A stretch of 8,377 bases of DNA from Armatimonadota bacterium (GCA_026419655.1 JANZZA010000028.1:1-8377); one strand, 5' to 3'. Numbered from the stretch's first letter, positions 1 through 7,154 are shown. Notes: generated from the letters alone by a model not told the origin. Numbers and translations: made by a program.

Positions 1-528
1 GAAAAAGTTGTAGGCCTCACGAAACTGGATAAAGTAAGTGTTGAATCCCAGCTTGGGCAGCCAGTCAATCATGTCGCGGACGTGCTCAAAGCTGACGGCG
101 CCCTCGATGCAGACCCCCCGATAGCGATATGAAGGCGTCTCGTGTAAACGCACCGGGGGGAGAGGGCACGATATGTGCGGAACAATCTCGCCGCGCTTGC
201 CTGGCCACAGCCAGCGGCAGCCAAGCTCCGTGAGGTACCGGTAAACGCCCAGCAGGATGCTGCGAGGGTTGGAGCCGGCTATGATGCCGCCCTCGGGGCC
301 GACGTCTATGAGAACCTCGTCGTCCCAGCGCGGGTCGGCAATAGTCGGCGTCTCGCCAAAGTCCTTGAGCAGGCCCAGCCATATTGCTGCGCGCGAGGGA
401 TCGTGCTTCTTTTCGCGTGAGACCACCACTTCCTGGCCAGTCACCCGCGCGAGGTAGCGGCACAATTCCCGCGCCGCCAACCGGGCCGCAGGCTTAGAGT
501 TGAGTAAGCAAACCGCGATATTGGTCAC
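1..528 (-). CDS. DUF4838 / GH67 N-terminal-like protein, 3' part cut off by the window edge
   Basis: The visible 176 residues start with GTG at 528 and stay open through position 1, so the C-terminal part is missing. Residues 1-30 form a strand and helix pattern (ARLAARELCRYLARVTGQEV) like the N-terminal alpha/beta domain of alpha-glucuronidases (GH67) and DUF4838 proteins. Residues 81-117 hold the hallmark: IIAGSNPRSILLGVYRYL, then LGCRWLWPG and GEIVP. Residues 134-176 (YRYRGVCIEG, WLPKLGFNTYFIQF) look like the entry and first strand of the TIM barrel that follows in such proteins. The start was chosen because AGGGAGGG at 544-537 sits 8 bases upstream and composition changes there. The frame stays open up to 807, with a possible TTG start at 684 (AGGAG 6 bases upstream), but that extension has a third-position GC content of only about 45 percent. 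No signal peptide is seen with the GTG start. By family, a carbohydrate-active hydrolase is likely; the substrate is unknown. Confidence 0.8.
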   Translation of the reverse strand, partial: MTNIAVCLLNSKPAARLAARELCRYLARVTGQEVVVSREKKHDPSRAAIWLGLLKDFGETPTIADPRWDDEVLIDVGPEGGIIAGSNPRSILLGVYRYLTELGCRWLWPGKRGEIVPHISCPLPPVRLHETPSYRYRGVCIEGAVSFEHVRDMIDWLPKLGFNTYFIQFREAYNFF

Positions 529-536
529 CGCATAAA

Positions 537-544
537 CCCTCCCT
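537..544 (-). promoter_or_regulatory. Shine-Dalgarno site deciding the GTG start at 528
   Basis: On the minus strand AGGGAGGG lies 8 bases before GTG 528. An ATG at 533-531 is closer to the site but is followed at once by a stop codon (ATG CGG TGA), so it cannot begin the gene. This supports the non-ATG start. Confidence 0.6.
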
Positions 545-710
545 GATTGCCTCTCTAGCGTGCCGAGTTTCGCCCGCCAGACAGGAAAACCTTGTTCTCC
601 GACGAGTGGACCTGGAAATGGGACGTAGTCAGCGCCCACTGCACTTTTGGCGGTTGCCGCAGCTACGGAAACATCTTGGGTCAAAACCTTCTCCTGGGGG
701 AAAACCTTTT

Positions 711-834
711 GGAGACTGTTGCAAAAGTCGCTTGACCGACTCCCAAATGCAACCGTGAGGAAAAGGTCGGGGGCATTGCAGGGTGCACTCTCTTCGCTTT
801 CGGTACGCTAACACTATCTTTTGGAATAGTCCCC
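711..834. repeat. Inverted-repeat element, copy 1 (MITE-like, 124 bp)
   Basis: The left end reads GGAGACTGTTGCAAAAG (711-727). The right end, CTTTTGGAATAGTCCCC (818-834), is its reverse complement at 14 of 17 positions. The whole unit aligns with the next element (838-962) at roughly 63 percent identity with only one or two single-base gaps; the best-kept internal blocks are AAAAGGTC (761-768) and GTGCACT (783-789). It encodes no protein. Size, inverted ends and lack of coding capacity suit a MITE-type nonautonomous element or a structured intergenic repeat. The identity was counted by eye. Confidence 0.65.
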
Positions 835-837
835 TTT

Positions 838-962
838 AGAGACTGCTGCAAAAGCCGTTTTCCCAGCCCCCCAGAGGAAATCGCGAATAAAAGGTCTCTC
901 GCACAGCGTTGTGCACTTTACTCGGTCCGGGCAGGCCGAGACCAGTTTTTGCAACAGTCTCC
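838..962. repeat. Inverted-repeat element, copy 2 (MITE-like, 125 bp), head-to-tail with copy 1
   Basis: The left end AGAGACTGCTGCAAAA (838-853) pairs with the right end TTTTTGCAACAGTCTCC (946-962). Inside are further nested inverted repeats: GGTCTC (893-898) with GAGACC (938-943), CTCGG (921-925) with CCGAG (936-940), and a tight hairpin GCACA-GCGT-TGTGC (901-914). The last two stems lie side by side within the arms of the GGTCTC/GAGACC pair, so a transcript could fold into a long stem with two branches. Only TTT (835-837) separates this copy from copy 1, and the right flank is also TTT (963-965 region), so a short T-rich target duplication is possible but not proven. No transposase is present in the window. 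Confidence 0.7.
901..914. other. Perfect hairpin inside repeat copy 2
   Basis: GCACA, loop GCGT, TGTGC. The stem is only partly kept in copy 1 (GCATTGCAGGGTGCAC around 773-788). It has no following T-run on either strand, so it is unlikely to be a terminator by itself. Confidence 0.45.
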
Positions 963-1005
963 TTTGAAAAGACTTGCAAGCCCCTGGCCCTCTTTCCAGA
1001 CTTTT

Positions 1006-1032
1006 TCCCGCTGCTTCCACCACACACGCACC
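1006..1032. repeat. Short intergenic motif shared with 5027-5051
   Basis: On the minus strand it reads GGTGCGTGTG, four variable bases, then GGAAGCAGCGGGA. About 21 positions match the motif in the 4857-5105 gap after a 2-base gap is allowed. It starts about 70 bases beyond the stop codon at 1101; the partner starts about 55 bases beyond the stop at 5106. The placement after both stops is suggestive, but with two copies chance cannot be excluded. Confidence 0.35.
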
Positions 1033-1100
1033 GCAGCACGGCACTGCCTCGACGGCCGTTTCAGCGGCTTGCCACATGGACCAGGCGCCCTGCCAACAGC

Positions 1101-4100
1101 TCAGTCGGAATATACGGCCACTTCGCGCAGCCACATAAGTCGCGGTCGCTTTCGTGGGCCGCAATCCTTTGGCTGCAGGATGCGCAGAGTCCGGGTCGTA
1201 AAAGGTGCAAAGCGCACCTCTGTCACAGGCTCTCCCGCCGGCGGCGTCGCCTCGGCCAGGGTCTTCCATTCCCCACTTTCGCCATCCCGCGCCTGAACAA
1301 GGATGCGCTGGGAGGTCCAGACCGCGTCGTTTTCGATGTTCCAGTAAACCAAAACACGCGAGACGCTCTGGGGCGACGGCCACTGAATCTCAACCCAGTG
1401 TTCCTGGTCGCCCTCAGCGGCCGCCCAGGCGGCCTTGTTGAACGCCATCCCCATGGGATTCACCACGCCGTCGTTGACTGGCCGTGCATCATAACCGTAA
1501 TAGCAGCTATCCACCGCTACCTCGCAGCCACTTGAGGCCAGGGCCAGGTTGCCGTCCGGCAGGGGCAAAATGTGAAGCAAAGGAACCTCACACCGCTCAA
1601 CTACGGTGCCTCTGTCGGTGCGGACGGTGACGGAAACCAGGTAGCTACCCGAAGGCAGCTCGGGAGAAAAGGCCACCTTAGCGGAGAGTTCCTGGCTCGC
1701 AGTCACATCTAGGCGCACCGTGGCCGCCGCTGGCTTCAGCACGACTCCACGCGGCGCATGCAGGTCTATCCGGAAGGTGCGCGGCTTACGGTCTGCGTTA
1801 CGCACCCAAACCCGCAGAACCTTGGGTTCCGGGTCGGCCTGGGCGGTAAGCTCGCACACCGGGCTGAAGAATGCGTGAGCGATGCGCGAAAGGACTACCT
1901 TCGCGCCAGCCGCGTCCCTGAATTCCACATCCGCCACCGCAGTGACAGTCCGCCCGGCCGGGCACCGGCACCGTCCGCCGCTTGCCCGGACATCCAGGCT
2001 GCCCTCATCCGACGGCGGCTCGACAAGCCATCCCGGCCATGCCCGCAACCGAGTAATGCGAACCTTCTCCTTGCCCAACAATATCACGGGGGCCAGCCTT
2101 ATCTCCCCGTCCACAGGTGCTACAAGGCTCTCCGCCCAGCCCACTCGCGCCCCAACGTCCGCCAGCAAAGACTCGTCGAGCAGCCGCCTGGCCTCGGCTA
2201 GCTCTCGAAGACAACTCACGCGCTTGAGGTCTGCCGAAAGCTCGCTGGCCTGCTGTGCCAGGCGGGCGACTGCATCTTTGATTTCTGCCACGGCTCTGGC
2301 TACGTCTGCAGTTGACATATTTGGGCCAAGACCGCGCAGGCGCTTGCCCAGCTCGGCGGCCTCGGCGGTGGGCGGCGTCTGAGCATACACATAGGCTGCT
2401 CCCTGCAGGCTTTCGGCCGCCCGCTCGCGGTACCACTCCCCCACTGCGTCAGCCGGCAAGAGCACTATCACGGCCACGTCCTCAGGGCCAACAGCAACCT
2501 GAGTCGTCAGCCGCCCACCCTTCTTCTCAAGCGGCAGCGACGACGAGGTGACCATCTCGACGACGCGCACAGATTGTTTTATCCCCAGCCGGCCCGCATC
2601 AACCGAAAACTTCACCATCTTCGGCGCCGGTTGAGGGTTGAGCACGGTGAAGTACATCGGCAAGCTCGTGCCGAAGCGGTGTACCCTCACGGCTGGCGCG
2701 TCGGCCTCAGCCCAAGTCACCGGCTCCCAGCCCGCCCGAAAGAGGTGTTTCACAATTGGCACATAACGGTGCTGCAGGTCGCCGAATTTCTCATAGGCCT
2801 CATCGGTGAAGCGCCCAATGCTGGGAAAGAGGCCGTAGGCCGTGGCATAGCAGAAAAACTTTTCGCCGCCTTCGCGAGCATCGAGGTTTTGGCCAATGCG
2901 GAAATAGTTGAGCAGCAGGCCGGGCTTGTGATAGGCGGCCGCGCGGTAATAGTCCATGTGGTCAAGGTCCCACCAGCGACTACTCTCGTAGCCGCACACG
3001 TCAAGGGACATGCAGACAGGAAACATCGCCGTCGAGGCCCACACGTTGCCGAAGGCCAGCTTGCCCGGGTAGCGCTTCTTGAAGGCCTCAACCCAGCGAA
3101 TGACGGAAGCCTTGCCGCTTGCGCAGGGGCGGTAGACTTCGCCACGGTACTCGAAGGGGTCGCTGAAACAGTAGAAATGGTCGCGGCGGTAGTCGAAGGT
3201 TGTTGTGCAGGCACCAGAAGTACCGTCAAGATAAGCCCCAGCGCACTCCGGCCACTCGCTGAAAACCCTGTCGTAAAACTCGAACACGGCGTCCGACTCG
3301 GTTTTTCGCCCCTCGGGATTCACCTGGTCAGGATTGACCAGCACGGTGAAGCGTATCCAGTTGATGGGCTGAGGCGGCGGCACATCAGCCCCGCCCCAGG
3401 TATCGGCAAACCACCGCGGCCGGTCTTGCTCATCGTATACAGCATTGTCGCGCAGGAATATCGCCTTGGGCGGCGGACCAGCGCTTTCGAAACTCGGATT
3501 CCTGGCCAGGTTCCGGCCATGCTCCGCCGGCGTCGTGACCGATACATCGTCGAACCAGGCGGTGCCCGTGTAGTCGCCGCGGAATAACAGATACAGGTTG
3601 ATGGCCTGGATAGGCGCCTGACCGCCAACCGTAAGCTTTAGCTCCTGCCAGTCGTGCGTGCCGACGTCTGCGGGTGCCACCTTGCCGAAATCGTAGGTCC
3701 CATCGGCCAGCAGGATATCGAGCCACAGCCCGAAGTCAGGGCTCACCGTCCCGGTGACGCTCTGGGCCTTAGTCCACACCGAAACCGTTACGGCCTCAGG
3801 CTGCTTCTGGCCGAGAGGTATAATCTGCCGGGCAGCCAGGTTCTGGCCAGGCGCGCCCGCTGTGAATCTGAGGCTTCGGGAGCCAGTGCGGGCGACCTGT
3901 GTATCAGCCTGGGCGCCGCCAAGGTCTTCCCAATCGTCCAGGCGCGGCATTTCTTCCCAGCGCTTCAGCCGCTCCACCATTTCCTGGTAGTTCTTGGGTA
4001 CTCCCCATTCCACCGGCAGCGGAATAATCAAGTCGCCGGCGCAACTGTAGGGGAAAGTCCCAAGGCCACGGGCAAGGTCAGCGGTAGGCGGCGGGCCACC

Positions 4101-4856
4101 TTCGTTGTAGGCATAATGCTGGGGGTTAGGAAGGCTCTCTGTCGGGCTGGCGAAAAGCCATAAGCCAGCCAGCTTGGCACGCCAGTCGAACTTCTGCGGA
4201 TGAGAGCGGTAATAGCGGTCAAGAGCCGATCGGAAGCCCCAGCCAGGCTCCACGCGGTAAATCTCTAAGCGAAAAGGCGCACGCATGCGATATTCGGGCC
4301 GGGCAAGCGGCGTGAAGCCGAAAAACCAGTTCACCACTACCACCTTGGTGACGGGGTCATAGGAGCAGAGGGCAGGCTGAGTTGGGTCAGGAGCAAGAGC
4401 CACGGCAACGCCCAGCTTCCCGGCCGGGTCGGTCACGCAAGCTACGGGATAAACGGACTGCACGTATTCCTCCCCGGGCCGGATTGGGCGGACGCGGCTC
4501 ATATTATCCCAAAACAGCCAGCCCTCGTCGCCGACGGGCAGCCGGGCTTGGAGCATGCAGACGGTCTCCTCTTCGCCGGCAGCCGTGACCGCGCCCGAAA
4601 GCACAAGCCGGTCCCGCTCGCGGGTGATGTCTGCCTGTAAATCGAACTTGCCTTCACGTGGTGGCCCACCCGTCCGCGGGTCTATCAGCATGATGCCTCC
4701 TTCGCCCCTGGACAATACGCGGCCATCCAGGGACACCGGGCCAATTCTGTGCGGCAACTCAGCGCGCAGAGCCAGCCCGTCGCCAGTCGAAAATTCTGCG
4801 CTGACGGCCTCCGCCACCAGACCCGCAAGAACCCAGCAAAGGAGTAAGCCCCGCAC
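1101..4856 (-). CDS. Large secreted multidomain glycosidase-like protein with carbohydrate-binding and F5/8 type C domains
   Basis: It is 1251 residues from GTG 4856. Residues 1-20 (MRGLLLCWVLAGLVAEAVSA) are a clear Sec signal peptide with AXA-type cleavage (VSA). Then: about 21-225, a beta-rich domain; 226-300, the first part of a probable TIM barrel (WLFASP, HYAYNEGG); about 301-445, a jelly roll like CBM4/9/22 (TGSRSLRF, DWQELKLTV, GTAWFDDVSV); about 460-725, the barrel resumes, with GAYLDGTSG (Asp544) and YESSRWWD (Glu624) as candidate catalytic or ligand residues; 726-800, a beta-sandwich; 831-905, helical and possibly coiled-coil; 920-1095, Ig-like including a NEW3-like part; 1103-1250, an F5/8 type C (discoidin, CBM32-like) domain beginning NLALASSG. 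It is probably exported and acts on or binds a glycan. It cannot be placed in a numbered GH family by eye, so hydrolase activity is inferred. Several cysteines in the barrel (538, 550, 563, 578, 615, 621) suggest disulfides. Confidence 0.88.
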   Translation of the reverse strand: MRGLLLCWVLAGLVAEAVSAEFSTGDGLALRAELPHRIGPVSLDGRVLSRGEGGIMLIDPRTGGPPREGKFDLQADITRERDRLVLSGAVTAAGEEETVCMLQARLPVGDEGWLFWDNMSRVRPIRPGEEYVQSVYPVACVTDPAGKLGVAVALAPDPTQPALCSYDPVTKVVVVNWFFGFTPLARPEYRMRAPFRLEIYRVEPGWGFRSALDRYYRSHPQKFDWRAKLAGLWLFASPTESLPNPQHYAYNEGGPPPTADLARGLGTFPYSCAGDLIIPLPVEWGVPKNYQEMVERLKRWEEMPRLDDWEDLGGAQADTQVARTGSRSLRFTAGAPGQNLAARQIIPLGQKQPEAVTVSVWTKAQSVTGTVSPDFGLWLDILLADGTYDFGKVAPADVGTHDWQELKLTVGGQAPIQAINLYLLFRGDYTGTAWFDDVSVTTPAEHGRNLARNPSFESAGPPPKAIFLRDNAVYDEQDRPRWFADTWGGADVPPPQPINWIRFTVLVNPDQVNPEGRKTESDAVFEFYDRVFSEWPECAGAYLDGTSGACTTTFDYRRDHFYCFSDPFEYRGEVYRPCASGKASVIRWVEAFKKRYPGKLAFGNVWASTAMFPVCMSLDVCGYESSRWWDLDHMDYYRAAAYHKPGLLLNYFRIGQNLDAREGGEKFFCYATAYGLFPSIGRFTDEAYEKFGDLQHRYVPIVKHLFRAGWEPVTWAEADAPAVRVHRFGTSLPMYFTVLNPQPAPKMVKFSVDAGRLGIKQSVRVVEMVTSSSLPLEKKGGRLTTQVAVGPEDVAVIVLLPADAVGEWYRERAAESLQGAAYVYAQTPPTAEAAELGKRLRGLGPNMSTADVARAVAEIKDAVARLAQQASELSADLKRVSCLRELAEARRLLDESLLADVGARVGWAESLVAPVDGEIRLAPVILLGKEKVRITRLRAWPGWLVEPPSDEGSLDVRASGGRCRCPAGRTVTAVADVEFRDAAGAKVVLSRIAHAFFSPVCELTAQADPEPKVLRVWVRNADRKPRTFRIDLHAPRGVVLKPAAATVRLDVTASQELSAKVAFSPELPSGSYLVSVTVRTDRGTVVERCEVPLLHILPLPDGNLALASSGCEVAVDSCYYGYDARPVNDGVVNPMGMAFNKAAWAAAEGDQEHWVEIQWPSPQSVSRVLVYWNIENDAVWTSQRILVQARDGESGEWKTLAEATPPAGEPVTEVRFAPFTTRTLRILQPKDCGPRKRPRLMWLREVAVYSD

Positions 4857-4866
4857 GTATGTATCA

Positions 4867-4875
4867 ACCTCCTTT
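4867..4875 (-). promoter_or_regulatory. Strong Shine-Dalgarno site deciding the GTG start at 4856
   Basis: AAAGGAGGT on the minus strand is 10 bases before GTG 4856. Starting there gives a compact signal peptide with a 2-residue n-region (MRG). The upstream in-frame ATG at 4886 would place this ribosome site inside the gene and add a 10-residue leader before the signal; the longest possible start at 4958 is less likely still. Confidence 0.65.
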
Positions 4876-4917
4876 CGTGCCGTCATCCCAGCGACTCGAA
4901 AGGTGAAAGCGCCGGGC

Positions 4918-4944
4918 AGTATTTTTCTGCAGGAAACCTGTGAA
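4918..4944 (-). promoter_or_regulatory. Weak sigma-70-like promoter candidate for the large secreted protein
   Basis: TTCACA (4944-4939) resembles a -35 box (5 of 6) and AATACT (4923-4918) a -10 box (4 of 6), but the 15-base spacer is short. It is placed between the terminator and the start of the gene, where a promoter would be needed. It is a guess from pattern and position. Confidence 0.2.
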
Positions 4945-4991
4945 AAGGCTTCTCCCACGGCCTCCCTTTCTCAGCAGGGGTCCCCTTTAGG

Positions 4992-5013
4992 CAAAAAGCA
5001 GGGTTTGCCCTGC
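4992..5013 (-). terminator. Intrinsic terminator after the DUF6785-like membrane protein gene
   Basis: Read on the minus strand: GCAGGG, loop CAAA, CCCTGC, followed directly by TTTTT. The stem is a perfect 6-bp GC-rich hairpin with a T-run, starting 92 bases after the stop codon at 5106. It would end the transcript that carries the GH5-like and membrane protein genes and leave the large secreted protein gene with its own promoter or with read-through only. Confidence 0.65.
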
Positions 5014-5026
5014 CCCCCGTAAATCC

Positions 5027-5051
5027 TCCCGTTGCTTCCTCCACGCGCACC
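5027..5051. repeat. Short intergenic motif shared with 1006-1032
   Basis: On the minus strand: GGTGCGCGTG, GA, GGAAGCAACGGGA. This is the partner of the motif beyond the stop at 1101. It lies between the stop codon of the membrane protein gene and the terminator. Confidence 0.35.
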
Positions 5052-5105
5052 TTGTGCCGCGCCGCAGGCGGCCAGCCTGCAGTTCTTCGGTCCGGTCCGC
5101 AGCTC

Positions 5106-7070
5106 TCAGGCAAACCACAAAAGATACCTTCGGGCCACTTCCTCGCTGAAGGCGCCCACAAGTCCCCAGATGCCGCCAGCGATGAGGAAGTGGCCCAGCG
5201 CCAGGCCCAGGAACAGCGGCGTAAGCTGGCGATACGTATGGGCACCGCCTACCCGGAGAATCACCGACTTGAAAAGCCATGCCAGGAATACTGGAAACCA
5301 GATAGGCTGGCCGAAAATGCCCGCAATGGCCAGGCCTAAGTGATTCAGGGGAAAGCGCAAGAAAATGGCCCTCAGCCAGACCATTCCTATCGTCAAAGCA
5401 AAGCCCACCGCCCGCGCGATGTTGGTGTTCATCTCAATTGGACAACGATTATTCACGCGCGTGTCAAGGTGCTGATATGACCAGACTGCCTGAAGAGTAC
5501 GGAAGCCGCCGTCGGTGGTGCCGCCGTCGAGAACGTTCCAGCCGTAGTCATAAGCAGCGTGGAGATGAATACCCCAGGCCAGGGCCAGGCCAAGAGCAAG
5601 CCCCAGAGTAAGAGTGGCGAGGACGTGGGCGCGCCGAATACCGGCCCGCTCGCCGATACGAATCCCTTCCATCTCGTACGCACCAAGCTGCGGGAAGGTC
5701 ATCCGCACCAGGACCTGCAAGAGCGCAAAAGCCGTCTCCGAGCGCACCTGAGCTTTCGAGAGGCGGCCGCTGGTCGGCGTAAGGGCCTGGATGGTCGCGA
5801 AAATGTCCTCGCGCGGTACGATGTAGGTTATCGGCAGGCCCGTCTGACAACGGATGCGGACGTAAACCAGGCAACAAGCGTAGATGAGTAGCATATAGGC
5901 AGCTGCACGGCCTGGGCTGACGCCCACTGCCACCATGAAGCCCGTCAGGGCGGCCATTCCAGCCAGCACGCCCCAGAAGGATAGGCCCAGCGGCAAGGCC
6001 TCCTCGCGGTCGTCCAGAGATGTCCCGGCGCCTCCAAATGCTCTCACTACCACCCGCGCCAGATGTCTCCGGGCCGCAAACACCAGGCAGCACGCCAGCG
6101 CCAAATACCCGCCCATCGCCTGTGCATACTGGAAGGGGAAGCCGGGTACTGAATATCCCATAAGCTCAGCGCCGAAGTTCTCGAACCGGAAAGCAAGATA
6201 GAAGACCCATATCGAGAACAGCACGTCCAGGGGCACAAGGTAGCCCAGACCGACGACTTCCGGGCGGAAGGTCATGGTCATCGGCTGGAGAGCCGTCCAG
6301 GGCCGCTCGCTCAGCAGGCGGTCGAAGTCGTATTGCTGACCGACAGCCGGTACGCTGGGCAGGAAAGCGTGAGCGATGTTGGAGCCGTTGTAAACAGCAG
6401 CGAGTGCGACACCTGCCCAAAACAGGGGGATCCTGAGCAGAGGACGGTCCTGGGGCCGCTCCGGTGGGTCAGGCGCGAGGCCCAGGGCAAACTCGGCCAA
6501 AGGAAAGGTCAGCCGCTCCCCCTCTGCCCACGGACGACGAAACAACGCCGCCAGACACAGCAGCGAAAGGGTGAAGAGCATGAAGATGCCGCTCCAGACA
6601 AAAAGCGCGGGCGCCCAGGCTCGCCAGGGAATGTCACCGTGCTCGGCGCCCTCGTAGAAGCCCCGGATTACCTCCTCCTCGCGCGGAGCCACCCAGCGCG
6701 GCAGAAGCTCGGCATAAACGGCGAAATTATTGTCCGGCCCAGCGAAATATCTCACTGCCGTAAGACTCGACAGAAGCTGGCGGACGCCATTGGCGTCAAT
6801 GGTGACGAAGGTTGTGGTGAGGGCCACGTAGACGAGCAAGGCTTCGCGCCGCCACCGCCCACCGGACGTGAGACCGCGCAAAACGTAGCCGGCAACGGTG
6901 AGCAACACCAGCGCTGTCAAAGCCGGCACCGGCGGCGTCCCTTCACCGACCAGGATCGTGAACGCCAGAAGGGAAGCCTTTCGAATCCAGAGCGCCCCAA
7001 CGACGGCAAAGAGCAGCGTCAGGGCAATAGAGCGCACGGATAGGCCAGGCTGCTGCGGGTCAGCACCCAT
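5106..7070 (-). CDS. DUF6785/DUF6784-type polytopic membrane protein
   Basis: It has 654 residues from ATG 7070 and about 13 hydrophobic segments (near 13-30, 47-65, 76-92, 153-177, 213-229, 271-294, 316-333, 363-383, 387-405, 482-500, 551-571, 585-605, 617-640). The family hallmarks I recognise are RRPWAEGERLTFPLAEF (178-194), FWAGVALAAVYNG (217-229), LFSIWVFYLAF (284-294) near the middle, and in the C-terminal DUF6784-like part FPLNHLGL (573-580), IWFPVFLAWLFKSVIL (590-605) and LTPLFLGLALGHF (616-628). These proteins have no assigned function; their shape resembles oligopeptide-type transporters, so a carrier role is an inference. The start is uncertain: ATG 7070 has a modest AGGA 7 bases upstream, while TTG 7139 has GAGGAG overlapping the preceding stop with 9-base spacing and would add 23 polar residues. 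It follows the GH5-like gene by 83 bases (14 with the TTG start), which supports co-transcription. Confidence 0.85.
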   Translation of the reverse strand: MGADPQQPGLSVRSIALTLLFAVVGALWIRKASLLAFTILVGEGTPPVPALTALVLLTVAGYVLRGLTSGGRWRREALLVYVALTTTFVTIDANGVRQLLSSLTAVRYFAGPDNNFAVYAELLPRWVAPREEEVIRGFYEGAEHGDIPWRAWAPALFVWSGIFMLFTLSLLCLAALFRRPWAEGERLTFPLAEFALGLAPDPPERPQDRPLLRIPLFWAGVALAAVYNGSNIAHAFLPSVPAVGQQYDFDRLLSERPWTALQPMTMTFRPEVVGLGYLVPLDVLFSIWVFYLAFRFENFGAELMGYSVPGFPFQYAQAMGGYLALACCLVFAARRHLARVVVRAFGGAGTSLDDREEALPLGLSFWGVLAGMAALTGFMVAVGVSPGRAAAYMLLIYACCLVYVRIRCQTGLPITYIVPREDIFATIQALTPTSGRLSKAQVRSETAFALLQVLVRMTFPQLGAYEMEGIRIGERAGIRRAHVLATLTLGLALGLALAWGIHLHAAYDYGWNVLDGGTTDGGFRTLQAVWSYQHLDTRVNNRCPIEMNTNIARAVGFALTIGMVWLRAIFLRFPLNHLGLAIAGIFGQPIWFPVFLAWLFKSVILRVGGAHTYRQLTPLFLGLALGHFLIAGGIWGLVGAFSEEVARRYLLWFA

Positions 7071-7148
7071 TCTCCAATCCTGATGGGGCTTCCCTGAGGC
7101 TAGATGGCTACCTGCTCCGCACTGGCCAGCCGTCGACAAGAACGTCCA

Positions 7149-7154
7149 CTCCTC
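7149..7154 (-). promoter_or_regulatory. GAGGAG ribosome-site-like sequence overlapping the stop codon of the GH5-like gene
   Basis: The sequence TAGAGGAG joins the TAG stop (7156-7154) to a Shine-Dalgarno-like core. The only start codon at proper spacing is TTG 7139, in frame with the membrane protein. If used, the two genes would be tightly coupled; if ATG 7070 is used, this site is incidental. Confidence 0.35.

Larger units (their letters stand above)
529..1100. other. 572-base noncoding region between the DUF4838-like gene and the large secreted protein
   Basis: No frame here has protein-like composition. From the stop codon at 1101 going down, it holds about 70 bases of unassigned sequence, a short motif shared with the other gap (1006-1032), the two inverted-repeat elements (962-838 and 834-711), and about 180 bases leading into the DUF4838-like start. 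No convincing intrinsic terminator with a T-run follows the stop at 1101, and no strong sigma-70 promoter is recognisable before 528. A TTGACC hexamer at 684-679 has no matching -10 box. Confidence 0.7.

Noticed and set aside
711..962. CRISPR-like array
   Set aside because: There are only two units of about 125 bp, diverged over their whole length, with inverted ends and no spacer.
967..1000. Possible terminator after the large protein (CTTGCAAG near a T-run)
   Set aside because: The palindrome would need a 2-base loop and the T-run is broken, so it does not form a plausible intrinsic terminator.
814..1383. Minus-strand open frame of 189 codons overlapping the end of the large protein
   Set aside because: It is out of frame with the real gene over half its length and runs through repeat copy 2. 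Its resemblance to the translation of copy 1 (CTLxCxRPF-type) follows from DNA similarity of the two repeats and is no evidence for a protein.
909..1535. Plus-strand open frame of 208 codons reaching into the intergenic gap
   Set aside because: Most of it is antisense to the F5/8 type C domain and the rest crosses repeat copy 2; no ribosome site or domain is seen.
2574..3587. Long plus-strand open frame of 337 codons
   Set aside because: It lies entirely antisense to the large secreted protein, whose frame shows recognisable domains. The plus-strand translation has no domain pattern, and long antisense frames are expected in GC-rich coding DNA.
4857..4958. Longer start (ATG 4958) for the large secreted protein
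   Set aside because: It would put 34 residues without export features before an ideal signal peptide and swallow the strong ribosome site at 4867-4875.
6333..7043. Plus-strand open frame of 236 codons
   Set aside because: It is antisense to the membrane protein; its translation is charged and low in pattern, as expected for the complement of hydrophobic codons.
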